Shown: in pieces, positions 8,575-16,028 of the stretch
Layout: every line of letters starts with the position of its first letter
Position numbering within the stretch: position 1 is the first letter of the stretch
Source of the DNA: Ottowia sp. oral taxon 894
Lineage (GTDB): Bacteria; Pseudomonadota; Gammaproteobacteria; Burkholderiales; Burkholderiaceae_C
Assembly: GCF_001262075.1 (NCBI RefSeq)
Contig: NZ_CP012073.1
Span: forward strand, 1,116,001 to 1,180,000
Reading direction: 5' to 3'
DNA length: 64,000 nt
The notes under the pieces: generated by a model
Seen by the model: only the letters and a program-made list of their open reading frames with translations
Databases searched by the model: none
What the model was told of the DNA's origin: nothing
Position numbers and translations under genes: made by a program

Positions 8575-8991
8575 TCAGGGCTGCTTCTCTGGCTCGGTGA
8601 TGAAACCTATCTTTTTCAGGCCAGCCTGCTGGGCGGCAGCCATGGCCTTCGCCACGCGCTCGTAGCGCACGTCTTTATCGCCGCGAATGTGCAAGTCAGG
8701 CTGAGGATTTCTGGCGGCGGCCTTGGCAAAGAGGCTGGAAAGCTCGCCGTCCGGCACGGGAGCGTCATCTATGAAATACGCGCCATCTGCCTGCACGGCC
8801 AGGCTGAGCGTCTGTGGTTTGGTGTCTTCCGGCTCGTTGCTGGCCTTGGGCAGCTCGATGGTGACGGAGTGCTTCATCACCGGAACGGTGATGATGAACA
8901 CGATGAGCAGCACCAGCATGACATCAATGAACGGGATCATGTTGATCTCGCCCATGACTTCATCGGTGTTGTCGCTGACTTGTCCGGCCAC
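8575..8991 (-). CDS. exbD: Biopolymer transport protein ExbD
   Basis: ExbD forms, with ExbB, the proton channel that energises TonB. The 138-residue protein has a short cytoplasmic N-terminus and one transmembrane helix starting INMIPFIDVMLVLLIVFIIT, which holds the conserved membrane aspartate (about D23). A periplasmic domain follows, with the sequence around LHIRGDKDVRYERVAKAMA. It starts 11 bp after exbB and precedes hemP in the same operon. Confidence 0.96.
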   Translation of the reverse strand: MAGQVSDNTDEVMGEINMIPFIDVMLVLLIVFIITVPVMKHSVTIELPKASNEPEDTKPQTLSLAVQADGAYFIDDAPVPDGELSSLFAKAAARNPQPDLHIRGDKDVRYERVAKAMAAAQQAGLKKIGFITEPEKQP

Positions 8992-9002
8992 GGCGCTCTC
9001 CT

Positions 9003-9719
9003 TCAGGCTTTCTTCATGCGGATGATGTTGCCTTCGACCGAAGCGGCCGTGACCCGGGCGCCAGTGATGTAGAAAGCGTGCAGGTCATGCGCGAAGCGGT
9101 GCAGGCGGCCCAGAATGGCCTTGTTTCCGCGCACCAGCACGTTGTAGCCCAGCACGGCGGGAATGGCCACGGCCAGGCCAAAGCCGGTCATGATGAGCGC
9201 CTCGCCAATGGGGCCGGCCACCTTGTCAATGCTGGCCTGCCCCGACAGACCAATGCTCATGAGCGCGTGATAAATGCCCCAAACCGTGCCAAACAGCCCC
9301 ACGAATGGTGCTGTAGAGCCGACCGAGGCCAGGATGACCAGGCCCGATTGCAGGCGGGCCGTGATGTTGTCGATGCTGTGGTTGAGCGCGCTGCGTATCC
9401 AGTCATTGATGTCGAGCGAATCATGCAGCTGAGGCGTGGTGGCGCGATAGTGGGCTGCGGCTTCTCGGCCTTCTTCCGCCACAAGCTTGAACGGGTTGCC
9501 CGCGCCGCTTCCCAGGCTGCCCAGGGCGGCATCCAGGTCAGCGTTGTGCCAGAAACCAGGCACCTTCCTGGCCTGCCCTTGCACGCGCAGAATGCCCAGC
9601 CCCTTGATGATGATGACGCACCATGACAGCACGGACATGGATGCCAGAATGACGAACACGATGCGGGTGACGATGTCGCCCTGCGCCCAGAGGTGCATCA
9701 GGCCAAATTCGGAATTCAT
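9003..9719 (-). CDS. exbB: TonB-system proton channel ExbB
   Basis: ExbB is the pentameric inner-membrane scaffold of the TonB motor (MotA/TolQ/ExbB family). The 238-residue protein has three membrane segments: one near residues 14-40 and two in the C-terminal half. The conserved stretch LQSGLVILASVGSTAPFVGL and the motif PIGEALIMTGFGLAVAIPAV are both visible. It lies between tonB (34 bp upstream) and exbD. Confidence 0.96.
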   Translation of the reverse strand: MNSEFGLMHLWAQGDIVTRIVFVILASMSVLSWCVIIIKGLGILRVQGQARKVPGFWHNADLDAALGSLGSGAGNPFKLVAEEGREAAAHYRATTPQLHDSLDINDWIRSALNHSIDNITARLQSGLVILASVGSTAPFVGLFGTVWGIYHALMSIGLSGQASIDKVAGPIGEALIMTGFGLAVAIPAVLGYNVLVRGNKAILGRLHRFAHDLHAFYITGARVTAASVEGNIIRMKKA

Positions 9720-9753
9720 TTCTTGTTGCTCCAGATAAAACTGTTCAGATTGA

Positions 9754-10554
9754 TCAATCGTTCAGCACCCATTTCACCGGGACGTTGAACCACATGTCTT
9801 CCGGCACGCCCAAGCGGGTGCCGGGCACGAAACGCCATTTGCGGACGGCTTCCAGGGCTGCCACATCCAGCCGCTCGAAGCCGCTGGATTTGTGAATGAG
9901 GACGTCCTTGGCGGTGCCATCGGCGCCGACCAGCACTTTCAGCATGACCGTTCCCGTTTCGCCCAGCCGCTTGCTCATGGGGGGGTATTGCGGTCTCGGG
10001 TTGTTCAGGTAGGAGGCCTTGCTGGAAGGCAGCGTCACATGCGGCTCGCCAGAGCCGGATGTGCCGGAGGGCGGGCCAGGCGGTCCCGGCGGCCCGGAAT
10101 ATGCAACGGGCGGCGCTGGCTCCGGATCGGGCTGGACGTTTTCCGCAGGCGCAGGCGGCACTGACATGGCCGTGGGTGAGGCATCCGCCACTGGCAACGG
10201 CGCAGGCACAGGCGCTGGCTTGGGCGGCGCGGGCTGTTTTTTCGGCGGTTTGGGTTTGGGCTTGGGGGGCTTCGGCGGCGGTGGCTCGGGCGGCGGGGGA
10301 GCAGGCGGCGGCGGCTTGGGCGGCGTTGGCGCGGGCGGATCCGGCAGAGAAGGCGGCACCTCCTCAATGATGGGCACCGCCGCCGTGATCAGCTCAGCGG
10401 CAATGACCGGCACCTTGGGCGGCTCCAGCGGCGGGCGCTCCAGGCCGCGCTGCACGGCCCAAAGCGCACCGCCGTGCGCCAGCACCACAATGCCAGCCAC
10501 CAGCAAATCGCGGCCAAGCTCCATTGGCTGTGCGAATGGATTGGAATCACTCAT
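9754..10554 (-). CDS. tonB: Energy transducer TonB
   Basis: TonB transmits ExbB/ExbD motor energy across the periplasm to outer-membrane receptors for haem and siderophores. The 266-residue protein has an N-terminal anchor (LLVAGIVVLAHGGALWAVQ), a long Pro/Lys spacer (about 60-160) and a C-terminal TonB domain from about 190, containing YPPMSKRLGETGTVMLKVLV and RKWRFVPGTRLG. The ATG at 10554 lacks a purine-rich ribosome-binding site. A strong terminator hairpin ends only 22 nt upstream of it, so either transcription starts very close to the gene or leader read-through is regulated. Confidence 0.94.
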   Translation of the reverse strand: MSDSNPFAQPMELGRDLLVAGIVVLAHGGALWAVQRGLERPPLEPPKVPVIAAELITAAVPIIEEVPPSLPDPPAPTPPKPPPPAPPPPEPPPPKPPKPKPKPPKKQPAPPKPAPVPAPLPVADASPTAMSVPPAPAENVQPDPEPAPPVAYSGPPGPPGPPSGTSGSGEPHVTLPSSKASYLNNPRPQYPPMSKRLGETGTVMLKVLVGADGTAKDVLIHKSSGFERLDVAALEAVRKWRFVPGTRLGVPEDMWFNVPVKWVLND

Positions 10555-10576
10555 AGAAAGGGAAAAGCGCAGCTAC

Positions 10577-10602
10577 AAAAAAGAGTGCGGCTGCGCACTC
10601 TT
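10577..10602 (-). terminator. Strong hairpin directly upstream of tonB
   Basis: On the minus strand a perfect 9-bp stem AAGAGTGCG / CGCACTCTT with a 4-nt loop is followed by six T. Its position before the tonB start, rather than after a gene, is unusual and fits either an attenuator or the 3' end of a small RNA. Confidence 0.8.
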
Positions 10603-10674
10603 GAACACACTTTGACGCGCCGCTCATCGCTTCAAGAACGGCAGCAGGCTAAAGCGCGGATTTTGAAACGTAAA
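10577..10674 (-). ncRNA. Candidate small RNA or tonB leader
   Basis: A perfect TATAAT hexamer lies on the minus strand at 10686-10681 inside an AT-rich inverted repeat (GAAAT...ATTTC, 10678-10694). Transcription from about 10674 would end at the terminator at 10577, giving an RNA of about 98 nt. The -35 region is poor. The link to iron control comes from context only: tonB lies downstream and a Fur-like palindrome upstream. Confidence 0.35.
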
Positions 10675-10737
10675 CGAGAAATTATATTGATTTCGTTCCG
10701 CCAGCAGGCGCGCCTTCTGCTCCCCAAAAACGGCTTT

Positions 10738-10815
10738 TCAGCGCTTGAACACCCACACCAGCGATCCCAGCACAAACGCCAGGCCGCCAGTCAGTGCGAA
10801 AAGAGTGGAAGTCAT
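10738..10815 (-). CDS. Possible 25-residue membrane peptide
   Basis: It begins MTSTLFALTGGLAFVLGSLV and ends WVFKR, a single hydrophobic helix with a basic end. A GGAG lies nine bases before the ATG. The reading frame starts 36 bp downstream of the Fur-box-like palindrome at 10851, on the same strand as tonB. No family is recognised. Its size makes it easily a chance frame, but the ribosome-binding site, helix and promoter context agree with one another. Confidence 0.45.
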   Translation of the reverse strand: MTSTLFALTGGLAFVLGSLVWVFKR

Positions 10816-10850
10816 GCCGCAGGCTCCATCAGGAAGAGAAGACATTTAAT

Positions 10851-10869
10851 GCAAATGAATTGCATTTGC
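10851..10869. promoter_or_regulatory. Fur-box-like 19-bp palindrome
   Basis: GCAAATG and CATTTGC form a perfect 7-bp inverted repeat around AATTG, the 7-5-7 geometry of the Fur consensus (GATAATG-N5-CATTATC). It sits upstream of the 25-residue ORF and the tonB operon, which are typical Fur targets. No plus-strand gene starts nearby. Confidence 0.6.
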
Positions 10870-11087
10870 GCAAGTCTAGCACGGAGCCTGCTGTTTCAAT
10901 ACGCGTGTATCCCGAATAGCCTCATGACAACAGACGGATCGTTCTGGCTTCTGAAAAGCGATTTGCGGCGCTGATTTCATCAAGAGACCATCTGCCTTGA
11001 CGCTCAAACCAGCGCCTTGAGCAGGCACGCTTGGCGCATGCCTCTCTGTCAAAGCTGGGGCGCCCCTATCCAGCCAGAGCGGCTGAC

Positions 11088-12395
11088 TCAAGCAGGCAAA
11101 GCGCGCTGCATGCGCCACTGGCAACCATTGGACTGCACCTGATTGGATGCCCGCGCCAGCTCCAGCAGCGCGCCGTGCAGCAAGGCCAGCATGAACAGAT
11201 AGAACAGATTGCCGCTGTTATGCGAAAAAAAGACCTGTGTCAGGCCAAAGCCCATGTAAGCCATGACGAGGGCGACGCCCGCCAGCCGCAGGGTAAAGGC
11301 GCGGCGGCGAGCGGCGGCAGGAGCGGCCTGCTGCCGCTCGCGGGTGGGCCAGAACACGGCCAGTGGCACGGCGTAGAAAGCCAGCACGGCGAGCGCGCCC
11401 GCCAACCCCCGGCGCACGAAAGCATCCAGCACTTCGTTGTGGGCATGGCTGAAGCGCAACACGGAAGGCGGGGCTTGGCCGCGTTCGACGAGGGCCTGCT
11501 TTTCCCGTTCATAACCCGCGCGGCCCCAGCCCGACAGGGGCTTTTGCAGACCCATGCGCCAGGCCATTTGCCAGTGCGCAAAGCGATGGCCCACGGAGGT
11601 ATCGGCCTGCTCGGTTTCCATGAATTGCTGCGTTTCCTGCGCAGCGGTTTCCATGCGCTCCAGCAAAGGCGTTTGCAGGGTGAGCGCGAGGGCGGCCAGC
11701 CCCGCGAGCAAAGCAGCGGCGCTGGCCTTGAGCGCGCGCGCGGGCAGGTGGCGCGCCATCAGTGCGGCCAGCACGGGCAGCAGCAGCGCCAGTGCCAGCC
11801 AGCCGCCGCGCGTTTGCGACAGCAGCGAGGCCAGCAGCCCCATGAAAGCGCCGCCCGCCAGCGCGGCGCGCTGCCAGCGCGGCCACGTCTGCCAAAGCGC
11901 GGCCAGGCCCAGCAGACACAACAGGCCCACCAGCAGGCTGAGGTCGCCATACTGGATGGCGTTGGTGTAGCCCGTGGCGCGGGGCAGGCGCTGAACAAAG
12001 GTTTGCCACAGGGCAATGCCGCCCGCGCCCCAGGCCCCGGCGGCCATGCCGTTCCACAGCGCCGCCACGCTGGGGCCACGCCAGGCCAGCATGAACAGGC
12101 ACGGCAGCGCGGCGATGTATTTGGCCGGGCGATCCAGCGCCGCACTGCCTTGCAGGCCGGTTTCAGCCAGAAAGTAGCAGGCCATGCCGCACATGGCCGC
12201 CGCCAGCGCCCAGGTGCTGGCCGCCACGCGGGCGCGCCGCCACTGCGGCCAGGTGAGCAAGGCCAGCAGCAGCAGCCATGCCGCGCCCCACGAATAGCCC
12301 GAAGGCAGCCACAAAGCCAGCCCCGGCACCATGAAAGCGCCCAGCCGGATGCCGGCGGGAATGCCTTTTTCCAGGGCACAGCGCAGGGGCGGCAT
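11088..12395 (-). CDS. O-antigen ligase family protein
   Basis: This is a 435-residue polytopic inner-membrane protein of the WaaL/Wzy_C type, predicted to join O-polysaccharide to lipid A-core on the periplasmic face. About ten hydrophobic helices are visible. The large periplasmic loop precedes HAHNEVLDAFVRRGLAG, the typical ligase/polymerase signature, and QTRGGWLALALLLP lies before it. The ATG at 12395 shares one base with the stop codon of the upstream glycosyltransferase (TGATG). An upstream ATG in the same frame would overlap that gene by more than 100 bp. Ligase versus polymerase cannot be settled from sequence. Confidence 0.85.
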   Translation of the reverse strand: MPPLRCALEKGIPAGIRLGAFMVPGLALWLPSGYSWGAAWLLLLALLTWPQWRRARVAASTWALAAAMCGMACYFLAETGLQGSAALDRPAKYIAALPCLFMLAWRGPSVAALWNGMAAGAWGAGGIALWQTFVQRLPRATGYTNAIQYGDLSLLVGLLCLLGLAALWQTWPRWQRAALAGGAFMGLLASLLSQTRGGWLALALLLPVLAALMARHLPARALKASAAALLAGLAALALTLQTPLLERMETAAQETQQFMETEQADTSVGHRFAHWQMAWRMGLQKPLSGWGRAGYEREKQALVERGQAPPSVLRFSHAHNEVLDAFVRRGLAGALAVLAFYAVPLAVFWPTRERQQAAPAAARRRAFTLRLAGVALVMAYMGFGLTQVFFSHNSGNLFYLFMLALLHGALLELARASNQVQSNGCQWRMQRALPA

Positions 12396-14263
12396 CAGCG
12401 GCGCACGCACTCGGTCAGGTGCGCGGCATCGTATTTGAGCGCGGCATAGCGGAAGAACGACTCCTGCGCCACGATGTAGCAAAAGAGAAAGCCTTCGCCG
12501 CCGCACAGAAAGCCGCGCCGCAGCACGTAAAGGCGCAAGAAAATGGACAAGGCCGATCCCAACCCGCGCAGCACGCCGCCCTTTTTGCCCTGGCGCGCGC
12601 GCTTGGCCGCGCCCAGCATGGCGTATTGCGTGAGCTTTTCCAGGCTGCCGCGCACGGTTTCGCGCGAGTGGTGCAGCAGCTTGGCCTTGAGCAGGCGGTG
12701 CGGCAGGCCGGCGCGCGTGACGGCGTGCTCGTGCACCGCGCCTTCATAGCGCAGCAGCGAGGCGGTTTTGAACAGGCGCACCACGCCGCCGGTGGATTTC
12801 ATCAGCGTCAGCGGCCGCCCATAGGCCACCTGCTCCCACAGCACTTCCCAAATGGCGTCGTCGCCGCTGGCGGCCACGGCCTGGATTTCAGCGCGCAGAT
12901 CGGGGCCGATTTCTTCGTCGGCATCCAGAAAAAAGATGTATTCGGCCTGGCAGGCGGCAATCTGGTGGTTGCGCTGGGGGCCAAAGCCGCGCCAGTCGGG
13001 CCGGTGCACGATTTGCGCGCCCATGCGCTCGGCAATGGCGCAAGTCTGGTCGGTAGAGCCGCTGTCCACCACCACCACCTGGTCGGCAAAGGCGGCGCTG
13101 CGCAGGCAGTTTTCGATATGGCGCTCTTCATTGAGCGTGAGCACGGCAATGCACAGCGTGCCCTTGCCCAGCGGCGGCTCGCTCCAGCGCGACGCGTCAA
13201 AGGCGGAGGCTGCGCGATCGGGAACGTGATCCGCCTGCGGAACAAATGCCTGGTCTGGCGCCAGGTTGCGATGCAGCGTGAGGGCTTGTGGCATGTCGGA
13301 TTCGTGATCGTGGTTGGAAGGCTGCGCCGGAGCAGCAAGCGACAGCAGGCCGCGCTGCCAGCGCCAGTCCCAGGCGCCGCGCAGGCGGCCCCACATGCGG
13401 GCCACCAGGCCCGGCTTGGGCAGCAGCAGGCGCACTGGCAGCGAAAGGGCCGTGCCCAGCAGCAGCCGCCAGCGCAGGCGCAGAGCTTGTGCCTGCCCCA
13501 TGTGGCGGCGCGAAAAAATGAGTTTCGACTGTGCGTGGTGGTAACCGCGCAGATATTCGGCCCGCCACGGGCGCTGGCCCCGCACCGAGCCGCGCGAGCG
13601 GTGGCGCGCCCGCACCTGCGGCGCAATGATCATGGGCCGCCGGGCCTGCTTCAGGCGCAGGCACAAGTCATCGTCTTCGTAGTAGAGAAAAAAGCGCTCG
13701 TCAAACCAGCCCACGTCGGTAAAACGCTCCATGCGCCAGAGCATGGCCGCGCCGCAAACAAAGCCCACGCAGCACTCGCCCACGGCGCCCGCGCCCCTGG
13801 CAGGCCAGTCGGTCAGGGCGAAGCGGTAGTTCACCTCCGCGCCGCCGCCCGCTTCCACCAGCTGGGGGGCGACGATGGCGGCGTCCGGCCAGCGGCGGGC
13901 GGCTTCCAGCAGGGCGGCAATGGCCTGCGGCTGCATGTCGCAGTCGGGATTGAGCAGCAAGGCAAAGGGCGTGGCCACCTGCGCCAGCCCCCGGTTGTTG
14001 GCCGCGCCAAAGCCCAGGTTGCGCGGCAGCGCCAGCACGCGCGCCTGCGGCAGGTGGCGGCTGACTTGCTGCGCCGAGCCGTCGTCGCTGCCGTTGTCCA
14101 CCACGATGACATGCGGGCACGCACGCAGCAGCGCGCCCTGCCGCGCAAAGCAGTGCGCGCTGTTGTAGCTGACCATGACGATGGTGACTTGCGCCAGCGC
14201 GGCAGAAAGCGCGGCGGCGTCTGCGTCGGCAGGTGCGGGGGCAGGAGCCTGGCTTGCTTGCAA
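12395..14263 (-). CDS. Two-domain family 2 glycosyltransferase
   Basis: The 622-residue protein holds two GT-A glycosyltransferase domains. The N-terminal one (about 25-300) has VSYNS, VVDNGSDDGS, the donor-site DCDM and YYEDDDLCLRLKQARRP, as in rhamnosyltransferases. The C-terminal one (about 345-600) has AVLTLNEERHIENCLRSA, VVVDSGSTDQT and FLDADEEIGP, as in WaaE/KdtX-type LPS core glucosyltransferases. Such domains are usually separate genes. It is followed without a gap by the O-antigen ligase, so a role in LPS core or O-chain assembly is inferred. The TTG start at 14263 has a weak ribosome-binding site and is uncertain. Confidence 0.85.
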   Translation of the reverse strand: MQASQAPAPAPADADAAALSAALAQVTIVMVSYNSAHCFARQGALLRACPHVIVVDNGSDDGSAQQVSRHLPQARVLALPRNLGFGAANNRGLAQVATPFALLLNPDCDMQPQAIAALLEAARRWPDAAIVAPQLVEAGGGAEVNYRFALTDWPARGAGAVGECCVGFVCGAAMLWRMERFTDVGWFDERFFLYYEDDDLCLRLKQARRPMIIAPQVRARHRSRGSVRGQRPWRAEYLRGYHHAQSKLIFSRRHMGQAQALRLRWRLLLGTALSLPVRLLLPKPGLVARMWGRLRGAWDWRWQRGLLSLAAPAQPSNHDHESDMPQALTLHRNLAPDQAFVPQADHVPDRAASAFDASRWSEPPLGKGTLCIAVLTLNEERHIENCLRSAAFADQVVVVDSGSTDQTCAIAERMGAQIVHRPDWRGFGPQRNHQIAACQAEYIFFLDADEEIGPDLRAEIQAVAASGDDAIWEVLWEQVAYGRPLTLMKSTGGVVRLFKTASLLRYEGAVHEHAVTRAGLPHRLLKAKLLHHSRETVRGSLEKLTQYAMLGAAKRARQGKKGGVLRGLGSALSIFLRLYVLRRGFLCGGEGFLFCYIVAQESFFRYAALKYDAAHLTECVRR

Positions 14264-14385
14264 TTGATTTCACAAAAATGCCGCCGCAGGGACGCTGCGG
14301 CGGCGGGGTGACGGGCGGATGAGGTTGGGCCGCTTTTGAAAACGGCCCGGAAACCGGGCCGCAGAAACCGCGCCATGGCAGGGGA

Positions 14386-14471
14386 TTTTTGCTCCTTGAT
14401 TCATAGCTGGAAGTCCCCGCCAAATGTGCGCAAGAGCCGTTTTTTATAGCCTGAATTCGCTCCTATTTCTG
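14386..14471 (-). repeat. Dispersed repeat family A
   Basis: Read on the minus strand it gives AATAGGAGCGAATTCAGGC, a central CTTGCGCA, GGGGACTTCCAGCTATG (a GGGGAC variant of the usual TAGGAC) and AAGGAGCAAAAA. It lies between the zinc-finger gene and the glycosyltransferase and may interrupt that transcription unit. Confidence 0.8.
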
Positions 14472-14498
14472 AGGCGCGATGCCGCATGCCGGGAGCTT

Positions 14499-14717
14499 TC
14501 AGTGCCCGCTTTTGAAAACCTCTCCCTCCTTGAGGCGGTAGATGCGCCCGCAATAAGCGCAGTGCGCCTCGCGCTGGTGCGAGAGGTCCAGGTACACGCG
14601 CGGGTGCATGTTCCACAGCTGCATGTTGGCCTTGGGGTTGGGGCAGCAGGTGCTGCCTTCGTGGCTGAGGTCGGCAACGGACAGCTCGACGACTTCGGGC
14701 GTGGCGATCTGGCTCAT
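14499..14717 (-). CDS. Zinc-finger domain protein (zf-CHCC)
   Basis: This 72-residue protein carries the zf-CHCC fold related to the mitochondrial complex I subunit NDUFS6. The pattern is CCPNPKANMQLWNMHPRVYL, then HCAYCGRIYRL, with cysteines and a histidine placed to bind one zinc. In Burkholderiales this gene usually sits next to ilvE, as it does here (ilvE ends 24 bp upstream). The molecular role of the bacterial family is not established. Confidence 0.9.
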   Translation of the reverse strand: MSQIATPEVVELSVADLSHEGSTCCPNPKANMQLWNMHPRVYLDLSHQREAHCAYCGRIYRLKEGEVFKSGH

Positions 14718-14741
14718 GGCTTGGGCGCTCCGGCAAGGGGG

Positions 14742-15680
14742 TCAGACGGCGCTCAGCCAGTGGGCATAACGGGCGTTTTTGCCGCCCACGATGTCGAAGA
14801 AGGCGCTCTGGATTTTTTCCGTCACCGGCCCGCGCTGGCCTGCGCCCAGCGTCACGCGGTCCAGCTCGCGGATGGGCGTGACTTCCGCTGCCGTGCCCGT
14901 GAAAAAGGCTTCGTCGGCGATATACACCTCATCGCGCGTGATGCGCTTTTGCACTACTTCCAGCCCCAGGTCCTTGGCGATATGGAACACCGTGTTGCGC
15001 GTGATGCCGTTGAGCGCCCCGGCAGACAAATCGGGCGTGTAAATCACGCCATCCTTGACGATGAAGACGTTCTCGCCCGAGCCTTCGCTCACGAAGCCCG
15101 CCGTGTCCAGCAGCAGCGCCTCGTCATAGCCATCGTCCGTGGCCTCCATGTTGGCGAGGATGGAATTGGTGTAGTTGCTCACCGCCTTGGCCTGCGTCAT
15201 GGTGATGTTCACATGGTGGCGCGCGTAGCTGCTGGTCTTGACGCGGATGCCGCGCGCCAGGCCATCAGCGCCCAGGTAGGCGCCCCAGGGCCAGGCCGCC
15301 ACCATCACATGCACCTTGTTGCCCCTGGGGCTGACGCCCAGTTTTTCGGAACCCAGCCACACCAGCGGGCGGATGTAGCCGCTTTTCAGGCCATTGGCGC
15401 GGATGACCTGCTTTTGCGCCTCATTGACCTGCTCCTCGGTGAAAGGCATGTGTATGCGCAGCACCTTGGCGCTGTTGAACAGCCGGCGGGTGTGCTCCGG
15501 CAGGCGGAAGATGGCCGTGCCGCTGGCGGTTTCATAGGCGCGCACGCCTTCAAACACGCCACAGCCATAGTGCAGGGTGTGGGTGAGCACGTGGACCTTG
15601 GCTTCACGCCAGTCCACCAGCTGGCCGTCCAGCCAGATCTTGCCGTCGTGGTCGTCCAGGGAAGGGACGGGTGTGCTCAT
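14742..15680 (-). CDS. ilvE: Branched-chain amino acid aminotransferase IlvE
   Basis: IlvE is a class IV PLP enzyme that carries out the last step of leucine, isoleucine and valine synthesis. The 312-residue protein shows THTLHYGCGVFEGVRAYE near the N-terminus, the PLP lysine in MTQAKAVSNYTNS and the C-terminal FFTGTAAEVTPIRELD. The ATG at 15680 follows an AAAGGAC ribosome-binding site; longer in-frame starts reach into the divergent promoter region. The 15681-16028 gap to the divergent transporter gene holds no gene that I can support. Confidence 0.96.
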   Translation of the reverse strand: MSTPVPSLDDHDGKIWLDGQLVDWREAKVHVLTHTLHYGCGVFEGVRAYETASGTAIFRLPEHTRRLFNSAKVLRIHMPFTEEQVNEAQKQVIRANGLKSGYIRPLVWLGSEKLGVSPRGNKVHVMVAAWPWGAYLGADGLARGIRVKTSSYARHHVNITMTQAKAVSNYTNSILANMEATDDGYDEALLLDTAGFVSEGSGENVFIVKDGVIYTPDLSAGALNGITRNTVFHIAKDLGLEVVQKRITRDEVYIADEAFFTGTAAEVTPIRELDRVTLGAGQRGPVTEKIQSAFFDIVGGKNARYAHWLSAV

Positions 15681-16028
15681 GGGAGTGTCCTTTTTGCAGG
15701 TGTCGTAACAAAACTGCAAATTGTAGGCGCGCCCTGCGGCGGCAGGCTCCGCAAGGCAGGCAAAGGCGAGCCTCAAACCGCGCCGCAGAAAAAGCGCCAT
15801 CCCGCGCGCTTTCCGGCCTTCAGGTTTTCTGCACGCTGCTTTCCAGAGCCTGTCCTGGAGTTTTCCGCGCCTTTCGCACCCGCAGACAGGCTTGGCACAG
15901 GCTTTCAGGCGGCATGTTTGCCAGGGCCAGCGCGGCGCGGCGGCATGCCAGCATGGCTCCGGATAATTGCCCGCCACTTTTTCTCCACGCCCTTTCTACG
16001 GCCTCTCCCGCGTTTGCGGCCTGCCCTG

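Noticed and set aside
14424..16028. Upstream extension of the AmpG-like frame to a 1106-residue protein
   Set aside because: The extension runs antisense to the zinc-finger gene and ilvE; both have clear motifs and ribosome-binding sites.
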